Assembly (NCBI GenBank): GCA_947598825.1
Contig: CANQFM010000030.1
Coordinates: 1 to 36,492 of the forward strand
Source: an uncultured Eisenbergiella sp.
GTDB lineage: Bacteria > Bacillota > Clostridia > Lachnospirales > Lachnospiraceae
Reading direction: 5' to 3'
Length of the DNA stretch: 36,492 bases
Under the pieces are notes generated by a model. The model had not been told where the DNA came from, did no database searches, and saw only the letters and a list, made by a program, of their open reading frames with translations. Position numbers and translations under genes: made by a program. This document shows, piece by piece, positions 1 to 9,016 of the stretch (the first letter of the stretch is position 1; each line of letters starts with the position of its first letter).

Positions 1-289
1 GCCCTGAACAGCCGCTCATTTTTGATTCTGAATTTTCTGCCCGACCCTGGGCACAGATCCGTTTGATTTCGGACTTTTGTCCGTAAAACAACAGGAAACG
101 GGTACATCCGATCCCCGAGAATGATAGAAAAGAGATTTTCTTAATATAAAGTCTGGTATTCGTCCCCACCGGATCGCCGTCTGAGATAATTTGAGTATAG
201 CATAGGGAACCGGAAAGGACAAGCCGGATTTTACACCAGACAACCCGGATTTTCTCCCTTTTCTCTCCTGGCCGCCCCCAAAATTCTCA
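1..289. other. Non-coding left edge of the window
   Basis: I see no convincing gene here. The open frames on either strand have no ribosome site and their translations do not resemble a known family. The stretch is probably the intergenic region upstream of trkA and of whatever gene lies to the left. Confidence 0.5.
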
Positions 290-317
290 TTGCAATAATC
301 CTTGCCCGTGATATAAT
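290..317 (+). promoter_or_regulatory. Probable sigma-A promoter of trkAH
   Basis: TTGCAA (290-295), a 16-base spacer and TATAAT (312-317). A TG one base before the -10 makes it an extended -10 promoter. It lies about 50 bases upstream of the trkA start. Confidence 0.6.
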
Positions 318-365
318 AGAGGCAAAATATTTCGCAGTTTCTCTCTGCATACATCGGAGAATCCT

Positions 366-1730
366 ATGAATATAATCATCATTGGCTGCGGCAAGGTCGG
401 CAGGACGCTGGCGGAACTGCTTGCGGCTGAAAATCACAATATCACGCTGGTGGACGAATCCCCCGCCCGGATCCAGGCCATCCCGGAATCCCTGGACGCG
501 CTGCGCATCGTGGGAAACGGCGCTTCCCTTAAGACCCTGCGGGAAGCTCTTGTGGAAGAAGCAGATATCCTGATCGCCGTTACCGGGCAGGATGAACTGA
601 ACCTGCTGTGCTGCCTTATCGCCAAAAAGGCAGGCAACGGAAACTGCCATACCATCGCCCGCGTCCGCAATCCCATTTATAACCGGGAACTGGATTTCAT
701 CAAGGAACAGATGGGGATCTCCATGATCATCAATCCGGAGCTGACGGCCGCCCGGGAGATCTCCCGGCTGCTGCGTTTCCCCTCCGCCATCAAGATCGAC
801 ACCTTTGCCAAGGGCCGCGTGGAACTGCTCAAATTCCGCGTCCGGCCCGAATTTAAGCTCAGCGATCAGCCGATCTTTCAGATTTCTTCCATCAATAACA
901 ACAACATCCTTGTCTGCGCCGTGGAACGTGGGAACGCTGTCTCCATTCCCAGCGGTAATTTCATCCTGCGGGACAACGATGTGCTTTCCATCGTGGCTTC
1001 CCCCCAGAACGCCGCGTCCTTTTTTTCCACCATCGGCTTGAAGACCAACCAGGTGCGCAACGCCCTGATCGTGGGCGGCGGCAAGATCGGCTATTATACC
1101 GCCAGCTTTCTTCTGGAAATGAAGATCGATGTGCGCATTGTGGAGATCGATCGGGAAAACTGTGAGAAATTAAGCGATCTGCTGCCCAAAGCGACGATCG
1201 TCCATGGCGACGGCACGGATCGGCAGCTTCTGATGGAAGAAGGCCTGGCGGAAACGGAAGCTTTTGTGGCCCTGACCAATCTGGACGAGGAAAACGTCCT
1301 GCTCTCTCTGTTCGCCCAAGCCCATTCCAACGCGAAGCTGGTGACGAAGGTGAATAAGATTTCCTTTACCGATATTCTGAACAACCTGGATATCGGCAGC
1401 GTCATTTATCCCAAATACATCACCGCCGATTATATCCTGCAGTATGTGCGCGCCATGTCCAATACCATCGGCAGCAACGTGGAGACCCTCTATCAGATCC
1501 TGGACAACCGGGCGGAAGCGCTGGAGTTTGCGATCCGGGAGAAATCCGCCGTAACGGACATCCCGCTGGCGCAGCTTAAGCTGAAAAAAGACCTGCTGAT
1601 CGGCTGCATCAACCGCAACGGCCGCGTCATCATCCCCCGCGGCCAGGATTCCATCCATGTGGGGGATACGGTCATCATCGTTACCACCCAGAAGGGGCTG
1701 GGCGATATTCAGGACATTTTAAGAAGGTAG
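366..1730 (+). CDS. trkA: Trk potassium uptake system regulatory subunit TrkA
   Basis: Peripheral membrane protein that binds NAD(H) or nucleotides and gates the TrkH potassium channel. The 454 residues match the two-repeat TrkA form (RCK_N, RCK_C, RCK_N, RCK_C). A first Rossmann glycine motif, IGCGKVGR, sits at residues 6-13, with an acidic residue ending the second strand (VDES). A second glycine motif, GGGKIG, is at 237-242 and is followed by VEID. The C-terminal segment 380-454 looks like RCK_C (ready binding of small ligands). The ATG is preceded by GGAGA five bases upstream. The gene ends nine bases before trkH, so the two are co-transcribed. Nothing is truncated. Confidence 0.95.
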   Translation: MNIIIIGCGKVGRTLAELLAAENHNITLVDESPARIQAIPESLDALRIVGNGASLKTLREALVEEADILIAVTGQDELNLLCCLIAKKAGNGNCHTIARVRNPIYNRELDFIKEQMGISMIINPELTAAREISRLLRFPSAIKIDTFAKGRVELLKFRVRPEFKLSDQPIFQISSINNNNILVCAVERGNAVSIPSGNFILRDNDVLSIVASPQNAASFFSTIGLKTNQVRNALIVGGGKIGYYTASFLLEMKIDVRIVEIDRENCEKLSDLLPKATIVHGDGTDRQLLMEEGLAETEAFVALTNLDEENVLLSLFAQAHSNAKLVTKVNKISFTDILNNLDIGSVIYPKYITADYILQYVRAMSNTIGSNVETLYQILDNRAEALEFAIREKSAVTDIPLAQLKLKKDLLIGCINRNGRVIIPRGQDSIHVGDTVIIVTTQKGLGDIQDILRR

Positions 1731-1739
1731 GAATGCGGC

Positions 1740-3179
1740 ATGAATTACTCCATCGTTTTCTATTTGATCGGCTGGATCCTGAACATAGAAGCGGGATTCA
1801 TGCTCCTGCCCTGTCTGACCGCCCTGATCTACCGGGAAAAAGAGGGGCTTGCCTTTGTGGCGGTCATCGCCCTGTGTCTTCTCATCGGCCTGCCGCTGGT
1901 GCTGCGCAAGCCAAAAAACAGGGTCTTTTATCTGCGGGAAGGTTTTGTCAGCACCGCTTTAAGCTGGATCGTCTTAAGCTGTGCCGGCGCGCTTCCCTTT
2001 TTGCTTTCCGGCTCCATTTCCAACCCGGTGGACGCGCTGTTTGAAACGGTTTCGGGCTTTACCACCACCGGCGCCAGCATTCTGTCCGATGTGGAGGTAC
2101 TGCCCCGCTGTATCCTGTTCTGGCGCAGCTTTACCCACTGGATCGGCGGCATGGGCGTCCTCGTTTTTTTGCTGATCCTGCTGCCCGCATCCGGCGGCAG
2201 CCATATGAACCTGATGAAAGCGGAAAGCCCCGGGCCCTCGGTCAGCCGTCTCGCGCCCAAAGTCAAAACCACCGCCCGGGTACTGTATCTGATCTATTTC
2301 TTCCTGACCGCTCTGTTGATCGTCCTTTTGGTATCGGGCGGCATGCCGCTGTTTGATTCCCTGATCCATGCCTTCGGCACGGCGGGAACGGGGGGATTTA
2401 GCAGCAAAAACAGCAGCATCGCCGGATATAATATGTATCTGCAGGTGGTGATCACCGTATTCATGGTGCTGTTCGGCGTAAACTTTAACGCCTACTTTTT
2501 TATTCTGCTTAAAAAATTCCGGCAGGCCTTCAATATTGAAGAGGTACGGACCTATCTCGCCATCCTCCTGGCCGCGACCTTGGTCATTGCTTTCGATATT
2601 GCCGGCCAGTTTGCGGATTTCGGCCACGCCTTCCAGCAGTCCGCTTTCCAGGTGGCTTCCATCATGACCACCACGGGCTTTGCCACCACGGATTTTAACG
2701 CCTGGCCCCAGGTCTCCCGCACGATCCTGGTGATCCTGATGTTCGTCGGCGCCTGCGCGGGCAGTACCGGCGGCGGCATTAAGGTTTCCCGTCTGGTTCT
2801 TCTGATTAAAAGCGTCACAAAGGAACTGCAGTTGACCCTTCATCCCCGGAGCATCAAAAAGATTCAGGTCGACGGCAAGAGCGTGGAGCATGAAGTCATC
2901 CGTTCCACCAACGTTTTTCTCGTCGTCTACATTATGGTCTTCACCGTTTCTTTGCTGCTCATCTCCTTTGACGACCTGGACATGGTCACAAACTTTACGG
3001 CGGTGGCGGCCACGATGAATAATATCGGCCCCGGCCTGGAGCTGGTGGGGCCCACCGGGAACTTTGCGATGTTTTCCGATTTTTCCAAGCTGGTCCTCAT
3101 TTTTGATATGTTGGCAGGCAGGCTGGAGCTGTTCCCTCTGCTTTTGCTCTTCTCCAAAAACACCTGGAAGAAGTTCTGA
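1740..3179 (+). CDS. trkH: Trk potassium uptake channel subunit TrkH
   Basis: Membrane pore-forming subunit for potassium uptake, 479 residues, the usual size for TrkH. It has the four M1-P-M2 repeats with their selectivity-filter loops visible in order: SGFTTTGAS (about residue 105), GTAGTGGFS (about 212), MTTTGFATTDF (about 308) and MNNIGPGLE (about 425). Strongly hydrophobic segments run throughout. The start ATG follows an AGG-rich ribosome site that overlaps the end of trkA, and the partner subunit TrkA is immediately upstream. It converges on the cardiolipin synthase gene with only 32 bases between stops and no evident T-tailed terminator there. Confidence 0.95.
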   Translation: MNYSIVFYLIGWILNIEAGFMLLPCLTALIYREKEGLAFVAVIALCLLIGLPLVLRKPKNRVFYLREGFVSTALSWIVLSCAGALPFLLSGSISNPVDALFETVSGFTTTGASILSDVEVLPRCILFWRSFTHWIGGMGVLVFLLILLPASGGSHMNLMKAESPGPSVSRLAPKVKTTARVLYLIYFFLTALLIVLLVSGGMPLFDSLIHAFGTAGTGGFSSKNSSIAGYNMYLQVVITVFMVLFGVNFNAYFFILLKKFRQAFNIEEVRTYLAILLAATLVIAFDIAGQFADFGHAFQQSAFQVASIMTTTGFATTDFNAWPQVSRTILVILMFVGACAGSTGGGIKVSRLVLLIKSVTKELQLTLHPRSIKKIQVDGKSVEHEVIRSTNVFLVVYIMVFTVSLLLISFDDLDMVTNFTAVAATMNNIGPGLELVGPTGNFAMFSDFSKLVLIFDMLAGRLELFPLLLLFSKNTWKKF

Positions 3180-3211
3180 AAAAAGCATCCCCGTTCCTTT
3201 TGGGCAGCCGC

Positions 3212-4735
3212 TCAGCACAGCGGCGCAAAGATACGCAGCACGCCGTCCACGATCCAACGCACCAGTCCCTTTTCCATATTTTCCCATGTCCGCTCCCGGC
3301 ATTTGCTCTGCGTGTCCAGAAAATCAGCCCGCAGATCCGTCAGCAGACCGGCCCGGTAAAAGAGGGAATTGTTTTCAAAATGCAAAAACAAACTGCGGTA
3401 ATCCAGGTTCACCGTGCCCACCGTCCCCACCACGCCGTCGACCAGGCTGGCCTTGGCATGGATGAAGCCGGGCGTATACTCAAAGATCTTCACGCCGGCT
3501 GCAAGCAGCACCGGATAGAAGCTGCGGGACATACGGTATACCAGTTTTTTATCCGGGATCCCCGGCAGGATGATCCGCACGTCCACACCCCTCCTGGCTG
3601 CCCGCGAAAAAGCATCCAGAAGCGACTGCCCCGGCAGCAGATAAGGCGTATAAAACCATGCGTACTCCTTCGCCTGGGACAACAGGTCGATGAAAAGCTC
3701 ATTGCTCACCGCATCGGGTTTTAGGGGCGAATCGTAATAGCTGAGTACATAGCCGTCCTGCGCTTTACTGTCCGCAGCATTCCCGCCGGGAAGGGCCGAG
3801 GCCAGAAAGCCCTCCGGCAGCGGATCGTGGGAAAAGGCGTTCCAGAACTGCACAAACATCCGGGTATAGCTGTATACCGCCTCTCCGGTCAGCTTAAACC
3901 CGATATCCTTCCAGTGGCCGAACCGTTCCACCTGATTGATATATTCGTCCGCCAGGTTCACGCCGCCGCTGAAAGCCACCTTTCCGTCGATGATCAGCAT
4001 TTTCCTGTGATCCCTGCAGTTTAACGTACCCTTGATAAAAAACAGGGGATTGAAAGCCACGCAGCGGATCCCCATCTGGCGAAGCTTTTGCGCATTCTCT
4101 CTGGAATAGGTGGAAAGGCTGCCAAAATCATCGTACATCACGCGCACGTCTACGCCCTGCGACGCTTTCTTGGCCAGGATCTGAACCATGGAGTCCCACA
4201 TCAGCCCGTTTTCCACGATAAAGTATTCCACAAAGATAAAACGCTCCGCTTTTTTCAGTTCCTCCAGCATGACGGGGAACATTTCGTCGCCCAGCGCATA
4301 ATAATCCGCGCTGCGGCTTTTCTTAAGGCCGAACCCCGTCAGGGACTCCACCATCCGAAAGGTCTGACAAAGCCTTCTGTTTTCGGCGTCCAGCGCCTCA
4401 TACGCCGCCGGATCGCTCTGGGAAAGGGGCAGGCAGGGGCCCGCCGCGTTCAGCTTTTTTAAAAGCGGCTTCGTCGTCCGCTTGTTTCCAAAGATCAGAT
4501 ACAAAGCAGCCCCCGGAAGGGGAAAGCTTAAGATCACCAGCAGCCACAAAATCTTATAGGTTCCTTCTTCCTGCTTCGTGATCAGATAAAGCACAAAAAG
4601 GAAGGCAAGGACGGATAAAGCGAAATTGAGCAGCGCCGCCCAGGGAGCAAGCCATTTCAGAAGCACAGCCAGCCAGAGCGCCTGCAGAAGGACAGCGGGA
4701 AGAATGGTAAAAATGCGCCTGAGGATCCTATTCAT
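3212..4735 (-). CDS. cls: Cardiolipin synthase (phospholipase D family)
   Basis: Condenses two phosphatidylglycerols into cardiolipin and glycerol at the membrane. The 507 residues start with two or three membrane segments (about 8-50 and 62-82), the PLDc_N anchor typical of ClsA-type enzymes. Two HKD catalytic motifs follow: HRKMLIID near residue 242 and HAKASLVD near 424, each followed by the expected GG/GT-x-N-L-D/A segment (SGGVNLADEY, GTVNLDYRS). It lies 26 bases downstream of the fucosidase gene on the same strand, so read-through from that transcript is likely, though a lipid enzyme has no obvious functional link to the glycosidases. Confidence 0.94.
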   Translation of the reverse strand: MNRILRRIFTILPAVLLQALWLAVLLKWLAPWAALLNFALSVLAFLFVLYLITKQEEGTYKILWLLVILSFPLPGAALYLIFGNKRTTKPLLKKLNAAGPCLPLSQSDPAAYEALDAENRRLCQTFRMVESLTGFGLKKSRSADYYALGDEMFPVMLEELKKAERFIFVEYFIVENGLMWDSMVQILAKKASQGVDVRVMYDDFGSLSTYSRENAQKLRQMGIRCVAFNPLFFIKGTLNCRDHRKMLIIDGKVAFSGGVNLADEYINQVERFGHWKDIGFKLTGEAVYSYTRMFVQFWNAFSHDPLPEGFLASALPGGNAADSKAQDGYVLSYYDSPLKPDAVSNELFIDLLSQAKEYAWFYTPYLLPGQSLLDAFSRAARRGVDVRIILPGIPDKKLVYRMSRSFYPVLLAAGVKIFEYTPGFIHAKASLVDGVVGTVGTVNLDYRSLFLHFENNSLFYRAGLLTDLRADFLDTQSKCRERTWENMEKGLVRWIVDGVLRIFAPLC

Positions 4736-4761
4736 CGTTTTTTCTCCTGTCTGGCCCGATA

Positions 4762-6243
4762 TCAGCCTGTTGTAATCCGAAAGACCACCGGATAGGGCGA
4801 ATCGATTCCCTTCGTTTGGATCATAAGCCCCTCTTTCGTCCTCTCCCAGCCCAGGATCGCGCCTGGAAATCCCAGAGCCTCCACCGACGTTACGATCCCG
4901 TCAAAGCAGGGCCAGCTTTCGGGACTGCGCAGGGCAAATCGGGTCAGGCAGTACGTCCCCTCTGTCGCCGCTTTCATGGCAATAGCATAAAGGGCGCCGT
5001 CCTTGGCGGTATAGCGGAAATCCTGAGCCGTATAGGCCGGTTTCTGCCCATCGGTGAACTGTCCTTCCGACAGGACGGTAGGGCCTTCCCCGTATTCCCG
5101 CCAGACGTGGGAGCCGTAGATAGCCTCACCGTTGACGGAAAGCCATTTTCCCACTTCCCGCAGGATATGGGCGTCCTCTTCCGGAATGGTGCCGTCGGCT
5201 TTCGGGCCGATGTTTAAGAGCAGATTCCCGTTTTTGCTGACCACATCCGCCAAATACTGCAGGATCTCTTCCGGATCCTTGTAGCTGTTACCCTCCGTGT
5301 AGCACCAACTGTTGCGCGCAACCGCCGTATCCGTCTGCCAGTAAAAGGGCTTCACCTGAGAAAAAACGCCCCGCTCCACATCCGGCACCGCGCAGCCAAA
5401 GGCAAAGGCGTCGTGTTTATAATTGATAACGACCTCCCTGCCCCATTCCGCCGCACGATTGTAATAGTAGGCCGCGATCTTTTTCAGATTTTTCTTCGCG
5501 CTGCTGTGGGAGATCCACCAGTCGAAATACAGGACGTTGGGCCGGTAGGCGTCGATAAGCTCGCAGGTGCGGATCAGCCAGTCGTCCAGAAACTCCTCCG
5601 TGGGCGTCGGCTGGCTGAAGAAATCGAAATGATCCTGGGGCTCCTTCTGGGCGGGCCAGTAAAAATCCCCCCGCTCCATCGGTTCTTTGATATCGCTGTC
5701 AAATTCCTTCCCATGTCCCATGAAAAACCAATGCTCAATGCGATGGGAGGAGGCTCCGTTGACCAGCCCCCGCTCCTTCAGCGCCCTTGTCAGTTCCCCC
5801 AGCGTATCCCGCCTGGGGCCCATTTCGACGGCGTTCCAGTGGGAAAGCGCGCTTTGATACATCTGGAAACCGTCATGGTGTTCCGCCACAGGCACCACAT
5901 ATTTCGCGCCAGAGCTTACAAACAGGTCCGCCCATTCTTCGGGATCATAGTGCTTGGCCTGAAACAGCGGGATAAAATCCTTATACCCGAATTTATTCTG
6001 GGGGCCGTAGGTTTCCCGATGATGCTGATAGGCCCGGGAACCCTGGATATACATGTTCCTGGAATACCACTCGCTGTCAAAGGCCGGCACCGAATAGACG
6101 CCCCAGTGAATGAAGATCCCGAATTTGGCGTCCCGATACCATTTGGGCACCCGGTAGGCCGACAGGGATTCCCAGTCGTCGTGATAGGGGCCCCGGGCGA
6201 TAACCTCCTCGATCTTATCCAGATATGGCTGCTGTTTGTACAT
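4762..6243 (-). CDS. GH29 alpha-L-fucosidase
   Basis: Removes terminal L-fucose from glycans with retention. The open frame extends to 6309, but I choose the ATG at 6241-6243 (493 residues) because GGAGA lies five bases before it; the longer leader is encoded in a hairpin-rich intergenic element. GH29 hallmarks are RDAKFGIFIHWGVYSVPA near the N-terminus, AEHHDGF near residue 120, the nucleophile-bearing YFDWW near residue 239, and NLLLNIGPKADGTIP near 345. There is no signal peptide, so it is cytoplasmic and would act on imported oligosaccharides. It sits downstream of another glycosidase on the same strand. Its ribosome site may be controlled by RNA structure (see the hairpin entry). Confidence 0.9.
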   Translation of the reverse strand: MYKQQPYLDKIEEVIARGPYHDDWESLSAYRVPKWYRDAKFGIFIHWGVYSVPAFDSEWYSRNMYIQGSRAYQHHRETYGPQNKFGYKDFIPLFQAKHYDPEEWADLFVSSGAKYVVPVAEHHDGFQMYQSALSHWNAVEMGPRRDTLGELTRALKERGLVNGASSHRIEHWFFMGHGKEFDSDIKEPMERGDFYWPAQKEPQDHFDFFSQPTPTEEFLDDWLIRTCELIDAYRPNVLYFDWWISHSSAKKNLKKIAAYYYNRAAEWGREVVINYKHDAFAFGCAVPDVERGVFSQVKPFYWQTDTAVARNSWCYTEGNSYKDPEEILQYLADVVSKNGNLLLNIGPKADGTIPEEDAHILREVGKWLSVNGEAIYGSHVWREYGEGPTVLSEGQFTDGQKPAYTAQDFRYTAKDGALYAIAMKAATEGTYCLTRFALRSPESWPCFDGIVTSVEALGFPGAILGWERTKEGLMIQTKGIDSPYPVVFRITTG

Positions 6244-6256
6244 ACTATTCTCCATT

Positions 6257-6386
6257 CCGGAGCGTTTACGCGACGGGGCGATGAGAAATCCGCGAATGCG
6301 GTTTCTCATCTGCCATCAGGGCTATTTGTGACGCTCCGGCACAAATAGCCGTGTGAGAAATGAGTTATCGAACTCATTTCTCACAC
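6257..6386 (-). repeat. Cluster of three perfect or near-perfect hairpins between two glycosidase genes
   Basis: Hairpin A (6280-6310): arms GATGAGAAA and TTTCTCATC plus inner CCGC/GCGG with a one-base bulge. Hairpin B (6320-6350): 11-base perfect arms GGCTATTTGTG and CACAAATAGCC with the nine-base loop ACGCTCCGG. Hairpin C (6351-6386): 16-base perfect arms, GTGTGAGAAATGAGTT first, with the tetraloop ATCG. TGAGAAAT occurs in A and C. The loop of B is exactly complementary to CCGGAGCGT at 6257-6265, next to the fucosidase ribosome site. It could be a REP-like repeat, a transcript stabiliser or attenuator, or a translational control element. Confidence 0.8.
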
Positions 6387-6395
6387 TGTCCTCCC

Positions 6396-8972
6396 TCACT
6401 CCAGAATCTTTAACCTGACCGGCCCCAACAGGCCGGACGGCCTTCCGGCATCCTCCAGCCGGTTTGCCAGGGAATTGCGCACTTCGATGCGCAGCTCGTT
6501 TTCTCCCTCTTTTACAGGCCCCGTCAGATCGAACCGATAAGGAGCCCACATGCCAACGCCGCAGTCAGCGCCGTTTACCCATACCCGGGCGATCTCACCG
6601 ACCTGCCCCAGATCCAGAAGCAGCGCAGGTTTCCTTTGCCCGGCAGCGCTGGGCAGCGTTTTGTCCCTGTTTTTTTCTGACAAAAGCTCCGCCTGCTCCT
6701 TTGACAGCGTAAAGGCAAACCGGTAATCCGCCCTGCCGGTACAACGGCGCAGGCCGGGTTGCTGCGTCCAGGAACCCAGCCCCGGCAGCGCCCGCCCCTT
6801 CCCGTCTGCACAGGCGGCATCCGTACAATCGCCTCCTGCGCAGGCCGGGCTTAAAAGGGCGCCGTCCCAACGGACGGGGATCCAGGTCGTAAGCTCCGGG
6901 GGGTTCTTTTCCTGCTGCCCGTTATTGATTTCCTCTGTCCGGCCGCCGTATCCTTCCGTCCGGCCGTCATATTCTTCCGTCTGGCCGCTATGGCCGTCCT
7001 CCATCACGCACAGGATCGCGCTCTCCCGCCGCTGCAGACACAGGGAAACGCAAAGTCCCTCTCCATCCTGTCCCGGCGTCTCCAGACGTTTCGCTTTCGT
7101 CATCCCGCCGCTCCAGGGATCCCAGAATTCCGCCGTCCCTGGAACCGGAACCTGCAGCCCGCCCTCGATGACGCTTTCCCCTTCGTTGGTCAGAAGGTAA
7201 AAATGCACGCCCTCCTTCACCACATGGCTGACCCGCAGGTCCGGGGCGGGCGGCGTCAGGATAGCGTCCCTGGGCAGCACATTGGTCAGGACAGATCGGC
7301 CGTCCGCAGACAGGAGCTTTCCGCCCTCCTTTTCAAAAGTCGCCAGCTTCTCTTTTACCGGCGCCGTCAAAAGGGCCGGATCCTCTACCAGCAGGTACCG
7401 GTATTGCTGCTTTTCGATCCGGATCTGCCCGTTTTCCACCCGGCAGCGGTCGGAAAGCAGAAGGGACTGTTCCAGATAATTGAACTCGATCTGGTTTTGG
7501 TACAGTTTTCTTACGCCCTTCCAGGGAAGCTCATCTGCCCCACACAGCACCGCTACGGGCGTCACGTTATGACTGTCCGTATTCAGCCAGGACAGCCGCT
7601 TCATATAACGCGAAATCTGCTCATAGTCCTCCCACCAGATATTGTTGGGGCCCACATCGGGCGGCCTCTCCGCATAACGTACCTCTCCCTCCACAGAATA
7701 GAAAAAGGCATGGGGGTAAAGCTGGTTGACGCCCCGCACGAACATCCAGTCCATGTACCATTTCATGTCGTCCATGGAAAAGGCCCACTGGACGCCGTCC
7801 GGTCCGCAGCAGCCGAAGCATTCGTTGGCGTTGCGCCGGATCCCCCGGTGACGGGCCGCGTCGGAGGCGCACTTGATCTGGGTCGAATCCTTCCCGGACA
7901 ATCCCTTATCGTCCTCCGGCCCCACCAGTCGCCACACCAGATCCTGCCCCGGGATCTGGAACCGGTTTAACAGGCCGATGTCCTGGCTCTCATGGGGATG
8001 TCCAGTCAGCGCGATACGATGGGCGCTGCACCAGTCCGAAAGCTTTCCGTAATACACCGTTTCCAGCCGACGGTTCACCGCATGGGAAAAATTCCTGCGG
8101 ATCTCCTGGGTTCTCTCCCCCATGTCCAGCCACAACCCCGGCAGGTCGGAGCGCGTCATTCCCTGGGCCAGACAGTCCTCTAAAAAGCCACGCGTCCAGG
8201 GCTGCACGCCGGACCTGTGGTTCCGGCCCAGCACATCCGGCTCATCCGTGAACATGGCGATCACCGTATGCCCAAAATGCCGCGCCAGAACCTCGTAATA
8301 GCGTTCATGGGTCAGGCGGATAAAAGCGTCCACCGCCGCCGGATTGAGCAGATCAGCGGCCGCCGGCGCATTGGGCTCCCCGTCGTCCTCCTCCTCATGG
8401 ATGCCGCGGATCGTACCGCCGGAAAATCCTTCTATAAAACAAAATACATGCCAGTCGCCCTCCCTTTCGGGAACAAAGCGGCAGCTTAATCCCTGCAGGC
8501 TTTGCGCCACACTCTCCACTGCCCTGCCGTTCTCCAGGCGGACGGCGGCCATCGCGATGAGTTCCTCCCCCGGTTCCAGGGCAGGCGCCGTAAATTCGCT
8601 CTTGCTGCCGTCGGCCTCTGCCATCCGCAGACAGCGGGCTGCCAGCCCGGGATCGCTTTTTACCACCATGCCGTGAGCCGAGCCGGAGGGATACATGGCC
8701 TCATCGTAGAGGATTACCCGCATCCCATATTCCTCCGCCAGCTCCACCGCCGTCTTTACATAGTGCATATACCGATCCGACAAATAGGGGATCGACTTCG
8801 GAACCCCTTTGCGGGGATGGATGATAAATCCCGGCACGCCTTTATCCCTAAAATCCAGGATCTGCCGTCGGATCTCCTCCTCATCCAGCGTATCGTTCCA
8901 GAACCAGAAGGGCAGCGGCCCAAATTCATCCGAAGGCCGCAAAAAAGCCTCTTTTAACTGTTCTATGCCCAT
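6396..8972 (-). CDS. GH106-like glycoside hydrolase with C-terminal sugar-binding domain
   Basis: Probable exo-glycosidase related to the alpha-L-rhamnosidase family GH106; the true substrate is not readable. The 858 residues open with FGPLPFWFWNDTLDEEEIRRQ, the usual start of this catalytic barrel, followed by IIHPRKGV and YDEAMYPSG. TDEPDVLG near residue 241 is a likely active-site acidic motif. A jelly-roll domain like the GH2 sugar-binding domain is near 780-858 (LLLDLGQVGEIARVWVNG). There is no signal peptide. Odd: residues 663-683 are three 7-residue tandem repeats followed by a Cys/Ala/Gly-rich insertion before the jelly roll. The ATG is preceded by GGAGGA. It lies 44 bases after the ABC exporter pair. 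Confidence 0.8.
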   Translation of the reverse strand: MGIEQLKEAFLRPSDEFGPLPFWFWNDTLDEEEIRRQILDFRDKGVPGFIIHPRKGVPKSIPYLSDRYMHYVKTAVELAEEYGMRVILYDEAMYPSGSAHGMVVKSDPGLAARCLRMAEADGSKSEFTAPALEPGEELIAMAAVRLENGRAVESVAQSLQGLSCRFVPEREGDWHVFCFIEGFSGGTIRGIHEEEDDGEPNAPAAADLLNPAAVDAFIRLTHERYYEVLARHFGHTVIAMFTDEPDVLGRNHRSGVQPWTRGFLEDCLAQGMTRSDLPGLWLDMGERTQEIRRNFSHAVNRRLETVYYGKLSDWCSAHRIALTGHPHESQDIGLLNRFQIPGQDLVWRLVGPEDDKGLSGKDSTQIKCASDAARHRGIRRNANECFGCCGPDGVQWAFSMDDMKWYMDWMFVRGVNQLYPHAFFYSVEGEVRYAERPPDVGPNNIWWEDYEQISRYMKRLSWLNTDSHNVTPVAVLCGADELPWKGVRKLYQNQIEFNYLEQSLLLSDRCRVENGQIRIEKQQYRYLLVEDPALLTAPVKEKLATFEKEGGKLLSADGRSVLTNVLPRDAILTPPAPDLRVSHVVKEGVHFYLLTNEGESVIEGGLQVPVPGTAEFWDPWSGGMTKAKRLETPGQDGEGLCVSLCLQRRESAILCVMEDGHSGQTEEYDGRTEGYGGRTEEINNGQQEKNPPELTTWIPVRWDGALLSPACAGGDCTDAACADGKGRALPGLGSWTQQPGLRRCTGRADYRFAFTLSKEQAELLSEKNRDKTLPSAAGQRKPALLLDLGQVGEIARVWVNGADCGVGMWAPYRFDLTGPVKEGENELRIEVRNSLANRLEDAGRPSGLLGPVRLKILE
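6924..6986 (-). repeat. Three tandem 21-base units inside the GH106-like gene
   Basis: Read on the minus strand, the units (6986-6966, 6965-6945, 6944-6924) encode GQTEEYD, GRTEGYG and GRTEEIN. They lie in a linker before the C-terminal sugar-binding domain. The in-frame unit length means copy number can change without breaking the protein. Confidence 0.85.
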
Positions 8973-9016
8973 TCTTCCTCCCTATCCCCATCCCCGGCAC
9001 GACGCCGGACAGGGTC

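Noticed and set aside
1974-3302. 442-residue open frame antisense to trkH
   Set aside because: It is a composition shadow: Gly/Gln/His-rich, no family motifs and no ribosome site, while the other strand encodes an unmistakable TrkH.
6990-7970. 326-residue open frame antisense to the GH106-like gene
   Set aside because: Shadow frame of GC-rich coding DNA; the opposite strand has a coherent glycosidase with a good ribosome site.
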